IMG/VR virus record: IMGVR_UViG_3300020469_000246
Location: 1-25,001 of that record
DNA length: 25,001 bases
Source of the DNA: a virus
Reading direction: 5' to 3' (one strand)
The notes below the pieces were generated by a model that saw only the letters and a program-made list of their open reading frames with translations, was not told the origin of the DNA and did not search any database. This document shows, piece after piece, positions 17,001 through 23,640 of this stretch. The translations under genes and the position numbers were made by a program. How positions within the stretch are numbered: position 1 is the stretch's first letter; each line of letters opens with the position of its first letter.

Positions 17001-17621
17001 TCCGTCAACGTTTTTACTAAAAGTATAAACAGGAACATCTGTATTACTTGCATCAAATCTGTATTGGTATGTTGGTACTCCTTCAACAGTATCTTTTTTG
17101 ATAGGTCTACCTACAATGCTGTTTACTGGCAATGCCGCATTTAAAACTTTTTCAAACTGTTCTCTCCAGTTTGTGTTTGCAGGGTCGTTCCATAAAACTG
17201 TTTGGTTTGATAGGTTAGTACCATTTGAATCAACTATGTCCTCTGATGTACTTACACTTTCAAATTTAAGCAATCCGTTTGCTGTTTGATTACGTTTTGG
17301 ATTGTATGATAAGAGCCTAGCTAAACGTAAAACTGATTCTCTACGTTCAGCTAACTCTAAAAAGTTTTCTCTAGCATTTAAATCTACGCGGAAAGCAATA
17401 TTTTGACCTAGGAAAGCTATAAGGTCAATTAATGCAAGGTACTCACTTGATTCAATATAATCGTTAAAATCTTCTGGATAATTTTGTCGTATATAGTTGA
17501 TCATTGTACGACGCAGATTATCAAAGTCATACGACTTAAATTCTGCATTTCTAAATGACTGATAGACCTTTTTCCAATCTTCAGCTAACAATAATCTGTT
17601 TTGTCTATTTGTTGACGACAT
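14091..17621 (-). CDS. 6: Baseplate wedge protein gp6-like, enlarged
   Basis: 1176 aa. T4 gp6 (660 aa) dimerises to join baseplate wedges into the inner ring and triggers the conformational change on contraction. The N-terminus (FRNAEFKSYDFDNLRRTMIN, then YLALIDLIAFLGQNIAFRVD and a NARENFLELAERRESVLRLA helix) and the C-terminus (PDLVNIVIVPKQ, GFGSLYEI, ATVDDVAIIDAITASKL) are typical of gp6 in T4-like marine phages. The extra length lies between about residues 500 and 950 and includes DSDSDGVVDD at 815-824, which looks like a calcium-binding loop of the thrombospondin type 3 kind. The protein ends in a run of about 20 serines, then RSSGSGY. An AAGGAA ribosome site lies at 17627-17632. It starts 47 bases after gp25, and its stop overlaps the start of the giant gene. 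Confidence 0.93.
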   Translation of the reverse strand: MSSTNRQNRLLLAEDWKKVYQSFRNAEFKSYDFDNLRRTMINYIRQNYPEDFNDYIESSEYLALIDLIAFLGQNIAFRVDLNARENFLELAERRESVLRLARLLSYNPKRNQTANGLLKFESVSTSEDIVDSNGTNLSNQTVLWNDPANTNWREQFEKVLNAALPVNSIVGRPIKKDTVEGVPTYQYRFDASNTDVPVYTFSKNVDGKNLQFQVVSTDVNNGVISEEAPLPGNSLGFLYRDDGRGPGSSNTGYFSHFRQGTLDTGTFNITSPSTNQTIGLEATNINNTDVWLYRLNSIGAEDEIWSKVDSTEGNNIVYNSIRKNVRNIFGVLSKSQDSVDLIFSDGTFGNLPQGNFRTYYRTSVNDQYNIVPADLVNITVSIPYTSKTGNQETLTIALELKYTVDNATISESNASIRQNAPSTYYTQNRMVTGEDYQVSPLGISQEIIKVKSVNRTSSGISRYYDLLDATGKYSSTNLYGADGVIYKDSYTDKTSFTFSTKTDVQGVLVNTITPILSQKQMLNYYLTNFPKTLVADLGAKWSSKTTTTNQSTGSFVDANSTSLQVGSFTASALKFIEPGTLLKFVAPTGKHFMANNSHALMTGNPDHPNAITYKWVKVVSVTGDGRTDNTDGTGPIILNDIIPSDAVLSELKPKFSKTLLTDVQSQITDQIFAYKTFGLRYDSALRQWRMITATNLDISSNFSTGKTGDVTDQALDSSWLVLFETDGEKYTVTSRAQRYVFESNEEIRFYYDSTSKIFDNRTGKVIKDKIAVLSINTQPDSTSPFTIDYPWEISKEYRDGDGYIDSKKVEVSFYDSDSDGVVDDPETFIALVDEITNPLTKYVFLEKYTSSDGIDDYKYMDNSSGSVLVKQSESLVGALSTYTDGQVFYLVTEDVFKVYSSTAGTLSLTTDYKAYIGRSGLKFHYVHSADDDSRIDPSSSNLIDSYLLTRTYDTEFRRYLDGTVLNKPLPPSSDNLFNNYGSEINKIKSISDDVIYHPVKYKVLFGSKADAQVQANIKIVKNPDQVVNDNDIKARVISAMNGYFALENWDFGDTFHFSEMATYIMNEVAPDLVNIVIVPKQDSQGFGSLYEIKSEADEVFVSGATVDDVAIIDAITASKLKASGNVLTSTATTSSGVTSGSSYTAASTVSSSSSSSSSSSSSSSSSSSSRSSGSGY
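14118..14175 (-). repeat. 15-bp tandem repeat encoding a poly-serine tail of gp6
   Basis: On the plus strand the unit acttgaacttgaaga is repeated almost four times (14118-14132, 14133-14147, 14148-14162, then a partial copy). In the gp6 frame each unit encodes five serines using TCA, AGT and TCT codons. Because the unit is a multiple of three, gain or loss of copies changes tail length without breaking the frame. It ends 13 bases before the ribosome site of the giant gene. Confidence 0.9.
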
Positions 17622-17640
17622 TTGCTTTCCTTAATATTAC

Positions 17641-17648
17641 TATTTATT
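17641..17648 (-). promoter_or_regulatory. Putative T4-type late promoter box before gp6
   Basis: The minus strand reads AATAAATA, 7 of 8 matches to the T4 late consensus TATAAATA. It lies in the 47-base gap between gp25 and gp6, about 20 bases before the gp6 ATG and upstream of its AAGGAA ribosome site. Late promoters of this class need gp55. The gap is AT-rich, so chance similarity is possible. Confidence 0.4.
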
Positions 17649-17668
17649 GTAATCCGTAAAGTACGTAC

Positions 17669-18100
17669 TTAATAAGAGCCTGACTCTTCATCAAAAGTCA
17701 ACCTCAGTTTTTCTGAAATATTGTATGGCAAATACATCAAATCAACATCAATTATTATTCCGCTCTCATACGAATCAATTACTATACTAGAAACAGCTAT
17801 ACGTGGATCGCTGTTTACGACCTGTGTAACGTTCTTTGCAATGGCTTCTTTCATATCCTCTGTTAAAGGTTCATGTATTGCGTCCCATATCACTGTTCCA
17901 AATTCTGGATTCATCAGCTTCTCACCTTGTCTAATGTGGAAGTGATTCAATAAATCTTGTTTAATAAGTCCTATGTCAAACAGCCTTTTGCTGTTATTAT
18001 CAGGATTAACTGTACTTGTACCCTTATAGGCACGATTAGTAGTAACCGGTTGCTGGTTTACTCCTGATGGTACTGTAATTTTTTTATATAAGTCTGCCAT
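17669..18100 (-). CDS. 25: Baseplate wedge protein gp25
   Basis: 143 aa, close to T4 gp25 (132 aa). gp25 is the part of the inner baseplate that nucleates sheath assembly and is the counterpart of TssE in type VI secretion systems. Visible features are the FDIGLIKQDLLNHFHIRQGE helix at 41-60, the NPEFGTVIWDAIHEPLTEDM block at 64-83 that marks the family, and SDPRIAV at 97-103, which corresponds to the conserved EPR motif with Asp in place of Glu. About 30 N-terminal residues before the core look disordered. The gene begins 12 bases after the gp5 stop. A short AGG at 18112-18114 is its only visible ribosome site, so coupling to gp5 translation is likely. Confidence 0.93.
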   Translation of the reverse strand: MADLYKKITVPSGVNQQPVTTNRAYKGTSTVNPDNNSKRLFDIGLIKQDLLNHFHIRQGEKLMNPEFGTVIWDAIHEPLTEDMKEAIAKNVTQVVNSDPRIAVSSIVIDSYESGIIIDVDLMYLPYNISEKLRLTFDEESGSY

Positions 18101-18112
18101 AACAATATTTAC

Positions 18113-19678
18113 CTATGCTTTGAATTCCTTTTTAAACACATCAGCTGTGGTTGGTGTTGGTAAAGGATTTGCTACTGTAGTCACTAAATCCCTATCTGTA
18201 AGTGCAATTTTAAATGCTAACGGGTTTAAATTCTCATGGTGTGTCCAAGGTTCAGCTTGTGGTGAACGTTGTGAAAGAACACCAAGTGTTGTGTGACCAG
18301 GTACGCGATGTACGGACAGAGCGGACGCGGTAGCGGCCGTAGCCGCCTGCGGTCCATTCATATGGATTTCGGAAGCGGTTTCTGTATGGTTGCCTCCGCT
18401 GAGTATATCAGTAGTTCCGCCTGCTGTAAGTTTGTTTGCTCCACCTGTGTTTATATCAAAGTCTGAAGTTGTTGTAATCTTGGTGCTACCGCCCACTAGT
18501 ATATTTGTATTCTTGTTTGATTCTATCTGTACTCTTCCTTTGAGAATCTTGTCTCCAACATAATCTCCTGATGCTTTTAGGCTTAGATTAGCACCTGCTT
18601 CTATTGTAACGTTTCTGTCTGCTGTAAGGTTAAAATCATTTGCTGTATGCATACTGATTGAATCCTGTGCAAATATGTCAATCTTGCCATCTGATGTTAA
18701 TTCTATCCAGGCAGTACCTCTAGCATTTCCTAGATATATCAAGTCTTCCGTGTTGTGTAAAAGTATTTGGTGTCCTGTACGTGTACGCAATCTCACAAGT
18801 TCGTTGTGCAATAGATCTCTTTGACCGTCCAGTTCACCTTGGTTCACGTCTGCATAGTCAGGGGCTCCTTCACTTGCAGATTTTTTTCTTAGGTACTTGT
18901 CATTACCATCATCAAAAACAAAACTTGTTCCACCAAGTCTTGCCTTGAACACACTTGTATTGTCGTCCTTTGAACCTATCTTAACCTGTGGTGATCCTGG
19001 ACTCTTGTCTACAGGTCCAGGTGTGTTTATCCCAAATACTGCACTAGGCACTTCACGCCTTGCACTTGAACTTGTTATACCACGTGTTTCATCTTCCAAC
19101 AATCCTTGTGCAACAAGGTTGTCAGTAAATGTTTTTTGATAGGGTTTTAAATATCTAGTAGGGTCTTGTTGTGTTCCAGGATTTAATACTTTGTTGTATT
19201 CACTTGCTGGTAACTTTTTACCTTTTAGGTTATCTGGAACATCTTCGTTAAGAAGTGTTGTTGCGGCATGACCCGGTACACTAAAGTTCATAAACTTGTC
19301 TTGTACAACACCTAACCAGTAACACATATTAGGATTACCTTCTGCAAATATAACCAATACTGTCGTTCCTACATCTGGTGGAACCATCCACATACCGTAG
19401 CTCTGTTGGCTGTCTTTGTATCCTGTATTCTTTGTACTTCCAAACCCAGGAGTTGATCCTCCAAATGGTTGCAGATATTTTGCTGTATATAATTCGCCGT
19501 CTGCAAAAGCAATACCTTGCGACTCGTTCATTTTTCTTAGTTGTACAGTTATGGCTCCATGGAATTCAGGATCTAAATTGTTTATAACAACAGCTTCAAA
19601 CGGACCAGGTTTAAATTCAGGAGCGGTATACTTACTGGTCCTGTCTATGTTTTGATTTTTTTCTGGTAATCCAGCCAT
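18113..19678 (-). CDS. 5: gp5-type central spike / hub protein without a lysozyme domain
   Basis: 521 aa. It is the needle under the tail tube that pierces the host envelope; it trimerises on the hub. Residues 27-130 form the OB-fold of gp5/VgrG proteins (FEAVVINNLDPEFHGAITVQ, then MWMVPPDVGTTVLVIFAEGN). Residues 293-345 carry the block ELVRLRTRTGHQILLHNTED ... GTAWIELTSDGKIDIFAQDS typical of marine T4-like gp5. From about 345 to 440 there are short repeats (ITTTSDFDINTGG, LTAGGTTDILSGG) that fit the triple-stranded beta-helix. T4 gp5 has a lysozyme between OB-fold and helix; here residues 140-290 show no such domain. After the helix, VPGHTTLGVL and AEPWTHHENLNP form a conserved tip region. 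The start overlaps the upstream stop (TAATG), with AAGGAAG about 11 bases ahead. Confidence 0.9.
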   Translation of the reverse strand: MAGLPEKNQNIDRTSKYTAPEFKPGPFEAVVINNLDPEFHGAITVQLRKMNESQGIAFADGELYTAKYLQPFGGSTPGFGSTKNTGYKDSQQSYGMWMVPPDVGTTVLVIFAEGNPNMCYWLGVVQDKFMNFSVPGHAATTLLNEDVPDNLKGKKLPASEYNKVLNPGTQQDPTRYLKPYQKTFTDNLVAQGLLEDETRGITSSSARREVPSAVFGINTPGPVDKSPGSPQVKIGSKDDNTSVFKARLGGTSFVFDDGNDKYLRKKSASEGAPDYADVNQGELDGQRDLLHNELVRLRTRTGHQILLHNTEDLIYLGNARGTAWIELTSDGKIDIFAQDSISMHTANDFNLTADRNVTIEAGANLSLKASGDYVGDKILKGRVQIESNKNTNILVGGSTKITTTSDFDINTGGANKLTAGGTTDILSGGNHTETASEIHMNGPQAATAATASALSVHRVPGHTTLGVLSQRSPQAEPWTHHENLNPLAFKIALTDRDLVTTVANPLPTPTTADVFKKEFKA

Positions 19679-22296
19679 TATGTTAATCTTCCTTTGATTT
19701 CATTTACAGCTAAATTAACTGCTGAACCTAAATCTTCTGTTATGTCTGCACCTGCATTAAACTGATCTATCAGTTCTTGTCCAATGTTTATCCGATTTTG
19801 ATTTGCTAGTGCCATAGCTCTGAGTTCAGCTATCTTGGCTTGCATTGGAATAGGCTTCTTCTTGACAGCGGCAAAGTCATCAACCATCATCTGTGTTTCC
19901 ATTGACTTATGGCTTTTCTTGTCTGGACCTTCACCCTTTGGAGCTGGCTTCTTCTCAGTTGGATTAGCTATTCCAGTTGGTTTTTGATCTGTATCTAGAT
20001 TCGTTTGATTAGGCGCTCTGATAAGTGTTAGTTCCTGTGTAAACTGTCCGCCACTAAAGTCACTAGCAACTACAGTAACTCTGTATAATCCGCTAAAGGA
20101 TTTAACTACCATTCCTCCCTTGGACGTAAGCAATCCTCCTTCACTAACCGGATCAATATCAAAAGGTGTTCTAAAGTTTAGGTAAATGAATACCTGCTGT
20201 CTTACATAATCCATTTGCTTTTTTTCATCATCAAACATCATGAATCCAGATTTTGCTTGATAGTTTCCTATACCACTGTCTGACAGATACCAAGGATCTC
20301 CCATAATTTTTAAATTTACATTAACCAAGTCAACTGTACTGTTGATAAGTGCCTTGTGAAATTCTCTAGCTATCTTACCTTTGGTTGTGGCATTGGCGGC
20401 TGTTACACCTGTTGTTATGTTTGCTATGTCAGACGCACCAACAACCTTTAACGGGTTTACTTTTGGTGTTTCTGCCGATCCTGGAGCGTTGGCAATTATA
20501 GTACCTTCTTCATTTACTGTTGCAGAGGCAAGATATGCATTTGGTATTTCAGGTTTCTTGTCCATCGGTGTAGGAGTTAAGAATCTAGTTTCGTACTTGA
20601 TGTCAAAGTCTAAAATATCTTTGTTCATTCCTGTGTAGATATAATTGTATGCTTTTCTTACTTTTCTTTTTATTTCCTCTTGTCCTTCGGTAACAGTTTG
20701 TGGAGCCTGCCAAACACTTGAATGAACCTTGTATGGTATAACCTTGAACACATAAATCTTAGGCATTCTTGCTTTAGCATCTTCTACCTGCTTCACAGGA
20801 ACATCGTACACACACCCTTGTATCGTAAACCAATCTCTGTAACCTTCTTTATCAAGGTCTTGTTTTGTTAATTTTAATCCATAACTACTAGTAACAACTA
20901 TCTCCTCAATAATCGTGTTCAGCGTTGTACCTTTGGTAAATTTAAAAGCTCTTTTGTCTGGTGGTATGGCTATTTGTCCTTGTTCAAATACCTGTTTCTC
21001 TTTGTCGTAACTTGCATAGTAAGTTCCAGGTTTAATGCCTCCAGCTTCTAGTTTTTGTTCTAGTAATGTTGCCTTACCTATTACACTAATATTTTCTTGT
21101 TGTGTTGTGCTGGTTCTTATTGCATCACTTGTTTTTGATCTTTTAACACCAAAGCCTGTAACACTTTGAAACCATTCTTCATAGTTTAACTTCTGTACAC
21201 CCTGGGATGCACCATATCTTGATTCATATTCTTTCTGCGGATCATATGTTGCTTTTCCTGTGGTCTCATCTGGTGATGTTGCAAAAGTCTTACTTGCAAG
21301 ATCTTCTTCCTTAGGAAACATAATAATATATTCATCAGCAAACTGTTCTGTTTCTGACTCTTCTCTTTCAAGTAGTGTTGTGTTCATTACTCTTGTTAGA
21401 CTTTGACTTCCACTCTGAAGTGCTTCTTCAACAGTTCCACCAATGATTGTTACATCTGTTTGTAACATCTGTATTGCATCTGTATAACAAGCACCGTTCC
21501 TAGCAGTTGCTTGGATATCGTATTTGGTTCCTCCTGCGTCAGCAGTGATTGATGTGGTACTTAATTGTATAGGAAAATATCTTTTTGCAACTCTTTTGGT
21601 AGTGTTCTCATCTGTGTGTCCAATGAACTCACACATTAATAAAAAAGGTGCTGAAATATATTGTTTGTATCCGGCTGTAACTGCCGCTACCTGTAAACTT
21701 TCCATAAAGTTACCAAGACTGTATGGCTCTGTAACTTCAAATTGAAATGTGTGAACCGCTGGCATCCTTGATCCCATACCGCCTGGTTGTAATACTGATT
21801 CTATACGGACATTGTCGATATAGTATTCTACCCTGCCGAAGGTATCTTCGGTTAAAGTTGTTGCACGTCTACCTTCTTTAATATTCTGACTTCCGCCACC
21901 ACCCTTGATAACATTAATCATAGGTTCGCTTTGCATAAATGTTTCATCTGGCTTTGAAGCTTCATCAGGAGTTAAACAAAATAATGACCAAATCTGACTG
22001 TGTGTACGGAACTGGTCCATTATGTTGGGCTCAACAGCTACAAGATCTGTATGAATATAAACTTTTGGTTCTGAAGGTTCTTCAGTGCCTTTTTCAGCAC
22101 CGTCTTTAGTTGCTGTTTTATCGGCGTCTTTATCTTTACCTACCTTGTCAAGGTCACCTTGTAAATCAGTTGTGGCTTTGTTATTTTTACCTGTTAGGGT
22201 ATCGTCGAATTTTTCTGTTTTTTCTTTGGTAACAGCATCAAGTTTTTCTTGAAGGGTTAATTGTTTTTCTGCTTTTGAATTATTAGGTACAGCCAT
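19678..22296 (-). CDS. Large baseplate hub protein, gp27-like
   Basis: 872 aa. It lies between the gp53-like gene and gp5, where a hub subunit is expected. Residues 1-77 are a charged linker rich in Lys, Asp, Glu and Thr. From about 79 to 310 (VYIHTDLVAVEPNIMDQF, VEYYIDNVRIESVL, FQFEVTEPYSLGNFMESLQV) and again near 670-750 (MGDPWYLSDSGIGNY, VFIYLNFRTPFDID, FSGLYRVTVVASDFSGGQFT) it shows the folds expected of tail hub proteins. A second Lys/Pro-rich linker follows (about 757-790), then a helical C-terminus. T4 gp27 has 391 aa, so this is more than twice that length. In T4-like cyanophages the protein at this place is often labelled VrlC; I believe this is the same family but could not check. 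The AGGAG site at 22302-22307 and ATG at 22296 set the start, one base after the previous stop. Confidence 0.72.
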   Translation of the reverse strand: MAVPNNSKAEKQLTLQEKLDAVTKEKTEKFDDTLTGKNNKATTDLQGDLDKVGKDKDADKTATKDGAEKGTEEPSEPKVYIHTDLVAVEPNIMDQFRTHSQIWSLFCLTPDEASKPDETFMQSEPMINVIKGGGGSQNIKEGRRATTLTEDTFGRVEYYIDNVRIESVLQPGGMGSRMPAVHTFQFEVTEPYSLGNFMESLQVAAVTAGYKQYISAPFLLMCEFIGHTDENTTKRVAKRYFPIQLSTTSITADAGGTKYDIQATARNGACYTDAIQMLQTDVTIIGGTVEEALQSGSQSLTRVMNTTLLEREESETEQFADEYIIMFPKEEDLASKTFATSPDETTGKATYDPQKEYESRYGASQGVQKLNYEEWFQSVTGFGVKRSKTSDAIRTSTTQQENISVIGKATLLEQKLEAGGIKPGTYYASYDKEKQVFEQGQIAIPPDKRAFKFTKGTTLNTIIEEIVVTSSYGLKLTKQDLDKEGYRDWFTIQGCVYDVPVKQVEDAKARMPKIYVFKVIPYKVHSSVWQAPQTVTEGQEEIKRKVRKAYNYIYTGMNKDILDFDIKYETRFLTPTPMDKKPEIPNAYLASATVNEEGTIIANAPGSAETPKVNPLKVVGASDIANITTGVTAANATTKGKIAREFHKALINSTVDLVNVNLKIMGDPWYLSDSGIGNYQAKSGFMMFDDEKKQMDYVRQQVFIYLNFRTPFDIDPVSEGGLLTSKGGMVVKSFSGLYRVTVVASDFSGGQFTQELTLIRAPNQTNLDTDQKPTGIANPTEKKPAPKGEGPDKKSHKSMETQMMVDDFAAVKKKPIPMQAKIAELRAMALANQNRINIGQELIDQFNAGADITEDLGSAVNLAVNEIKGRLT

Positions 22297-22297
22297 G

Positions 22298-22603
22298 TTA
22301 GACTCCTAGCATACTTTTTAACGGTCCACCTTTTGGTACGTATATGGTTGCCCCTGACTTGAAATCGTATATAGGATCTTCCATAGTATCTAAATTACGT
22401 TGACAAAACACCCACCATAGATTTGGATTGTCATACATATCATATGCTAACAAGTCTGGTCTTTGATGGTACTGTGGTTCAATGGTATATGTTGCATCAT
22501 CAGACTGTGCAGGTATAGTTCTAATTTGATAAAATCCTAAATGTTCTCCACTAGGATTCATTGAGGTTGCTTTGTAAGGACTTGACTGTTTATATGTTGC
22601 CAT
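22298..22603 (-). CDS. 53: Baseplate wedge protein gp53-like with a LysM fold
   Basis: 101 aa. Residues 38-90 (TYTIEPQYHQRPDLLAYDMY, then DNPNLWWVFCQRNLD and GATIYVPK) match the LysM-like core shared by T4 gp53 and small tail proteins such as P2 gpX: a strand, a helix with DLLAY.MY, a WW helix start and a closing strand ending in IP/VP. T4 gp53 (about 196 aa) links wedges at the periphery of the inner baseplate; this one is about half that length and keeps little besides the LysM core. Its start overlaps the stop of the 316-aa gene (TAATG), with a strong CCTCC/GGAGG site 9 bases away at 22613-22617. LysM here is a structural fold and does not imply peptidoglycan binding. Confidence 0.8.
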   Translation of the reverse strand: MATYKQSSPYKATSMNPSGEHLGFYQIRTIPAQSDDATYTIEPQYHQRPDLLAYDMYDNPNLWWVFCQRNLDTMEDPIYDFKSGATIYVPKGGPLKSMLGV

Positions 22604-23553
22604 TAAATAAATCCTCCATCGCCAACATATCCACCACTAACATATTTGTTCAAGCTAAATTTCTCAACTTCTCTTCTGCTGTAGATCGGTTGTACCGTAA
22701 CAGTTATTAAACTTTGTGAAGGTGCCCAACCAATTGGACCTGCTCTTTCATCAGTGGCCGCCTGTTTTGCTTCAGGATGATTTTTAGGAATATCATTTAC
22801 CCCATCAGGGTGACCTGTTGCAATATAGTCAACGTCCTGTGGAAGGTCAACTGTAAACTGTGTTATGATTACTGGAACATTATTAAAAATGTAATCACCA
22901 TAACCATTTAATTTTACTACTGGAGGTGGTGCTCCTAGTGTACTTGCTTCGCCACCAAAGAACATTTTTGTCATGCTTCTTAGATAGTGCAAGGCACCAA
23001 CCCAATACTGTGCTTCTGTACCATTCTGACAGAAAAAGTCACCTGTAATAACCAACTGATCCACTTGTGAATTCTGGTAAGCAAAGTACGGATAATTAGT
23101 ATGTGTAGGGGCCATTGTATTATAATTGGCGCTGTGTGCCACAATAATAGTTGGAGTATATGGAAAAACTAAACCGCCCGTCTTTTTCAAAGGAGCTAAC
23201 ATACCTGCAGTTGAGAAAGGTTCAATAGTGGGTATACTTAATTTAACACGCCAGTCTTGGTTGACTGATTTTTTAAATGTAGCTGACGAATTATTTTGTA
23301 TCTCGCCTAGCCCCGGCATTCCATCTTTTGGAATATTCTTACTACGTAACCCTTTGCCCATTCCCATGGAATCCATAAATGCCTGTGCACCTTCCGGTGT
23401 ACCTTTAGAGGCTACTGCGGCTCCAGGCTCGGAACCACTATGTGGACCCATGCTAAATTCATTGGCACGTTCACGATCGGTGAAACCGTCTTTACGAACT
23501 TGGTTATCAGACGAAATTACTGTTCTACCGTTTACTGTTCTGAATGTTGACAT
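22603..23553 (-). CDS. Baseplate tail-tube cap/initiator, gp48- or gp54-like
   Basis: 316 aa, close to T4 gp54 (320 aa) and gp48 (364 aa), which sit on the hub and start polymerisation of the tail tube. Residues 1-90 are polar and Gly-rich. The core from about 98 to 205 reads DWRVKLSIPTIEPF, GGLVFPYTPTIIVAHSANYN, then QVDQLVITGDFFCQN, EAQYWVGALHYLRSMTKMFF, a tube-protein-like pattern seen in gp48 proteins of marine T4-like phages. Residues 226-240 (PVIITQFTVDLPQDV) and 282-297 add tube-type strands. It is the first gene of the leftward operon: an AGGAG site at 23563-23567 and a late-type box at 23573-23580 precede it. gp48 is the better guess, but gp54 cannot be excluded without a profile search. 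Confidence 0.68.
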   Translation of the reverse strand: MSTFRTVNGRTVISSDNQVRKDGFTDRERANEFSMGPHSGSEPGAAVASKGTPEGAQAFMDSMGMGKGLRSKNIPKDGMPGLGEIQNNSSATFKKSVNQDWRVKLSIPTIEPFSTAGMLAPLKKTGGLVFPYTPTIIVAHSANYNTMAPTHTNYPYFAYQNSQVDQLVITGDFFCQNGTEAQYWVGALHYLRSMTKMFFGGEASTLGAPPPVVKLNGYGDYIFNNVPVIITQFTVDLPQDVDYIATGHPDGVNDIPKNHPEAKQAATDERAGPIGWAPSQSLITVTVQPIYSRREVEKFSLNKYVSGGYVGDGGFI

Positions 23554-23572
23554 ATTGGCTAACTCCTACAAG

Positions 23573-23580
23573 TATTTAGT
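23573..23580 (-). promoter_or_regulatory. Putative T4-type late promoter box for the baseplate operon
   Basis: The minus strand reads ACTAAATA, which keeps the TAAATA core of the T4 late box TATAAATA and is about 20 bases upstream of the operon's first ATG, the same spacing as the box before gp6. It abuts, and shares one base with, the -35 box of the divergent gp55 promoter. gp55 would be needed to use it. Confidence 0.5.
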
Positions 23581-23608
23581 TGACTTTTTTAACTACGTAG
23601 TTTATAAT
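23580..23608 (+). promoter_or_regulatory. Sigma70-type promoter for gp55
   Basis: TTGACT (23580-23585), a 17-base spacer and TATAAT (23603-23608) give an almost perfect housekeeping promoter. Transcription would start near 23615, leaving a leader of about 25 bases with a GGAG ribosome site at 23628-23631. The spacer holds a perfect 12-bp palindrome. Recognition by host polymerase without phage factors is expected. Confidence 0.78.
23591..23602. promoter_or_regulatory. 12-bp perfect palindrome inside the gp55 promoter spacer
   Basis: AACTACGTAGTT is its own reverse complement and fills most of the 17 bases between the -35 and -10 boxes. A dimeric regulator bound here would block the promoter. 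No regulator is identified, and a 12-bp palindrome is expected a few times by chance in 25 kb, so only its position makes it notable. Confidence 0.35.
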
Positions 23609-23640
23609 AATGTATTATTTAAGGTTTGGAGAAAACAAAT

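Noticed and set aside
18106-18112. GTAAATA on the minus strand before gp25 as a late promoter.
   Set aside because: It is only about 6 bases from the ATG, leaving no room for a transcript leader with a ribosome site.
18295-18400. GC-rich patch in gp5 as an inserted foreign segment.
   Set aside because: The reading frame continues through it, and the encoded residues lead into a motif typical of marine T4-like gp5. Local composition alone does not show transfer.
22298-22603. LysM fold of the 101-aa protein as a sign of peptidoglycan hydrolase or cell-wall binding.
   Set aside because: The protein has only the LysM-like core and sits in a baseplate operon; this fold is used structurally in gp53 and gpX-type tail proteins.
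23626-23640. TTG at 23626 as an upstream start of gp55.
   Set aside because: It would place the start inside the GGAG ribosome site that serves the ATG at 23641, and the five added residues add nothing conserved.
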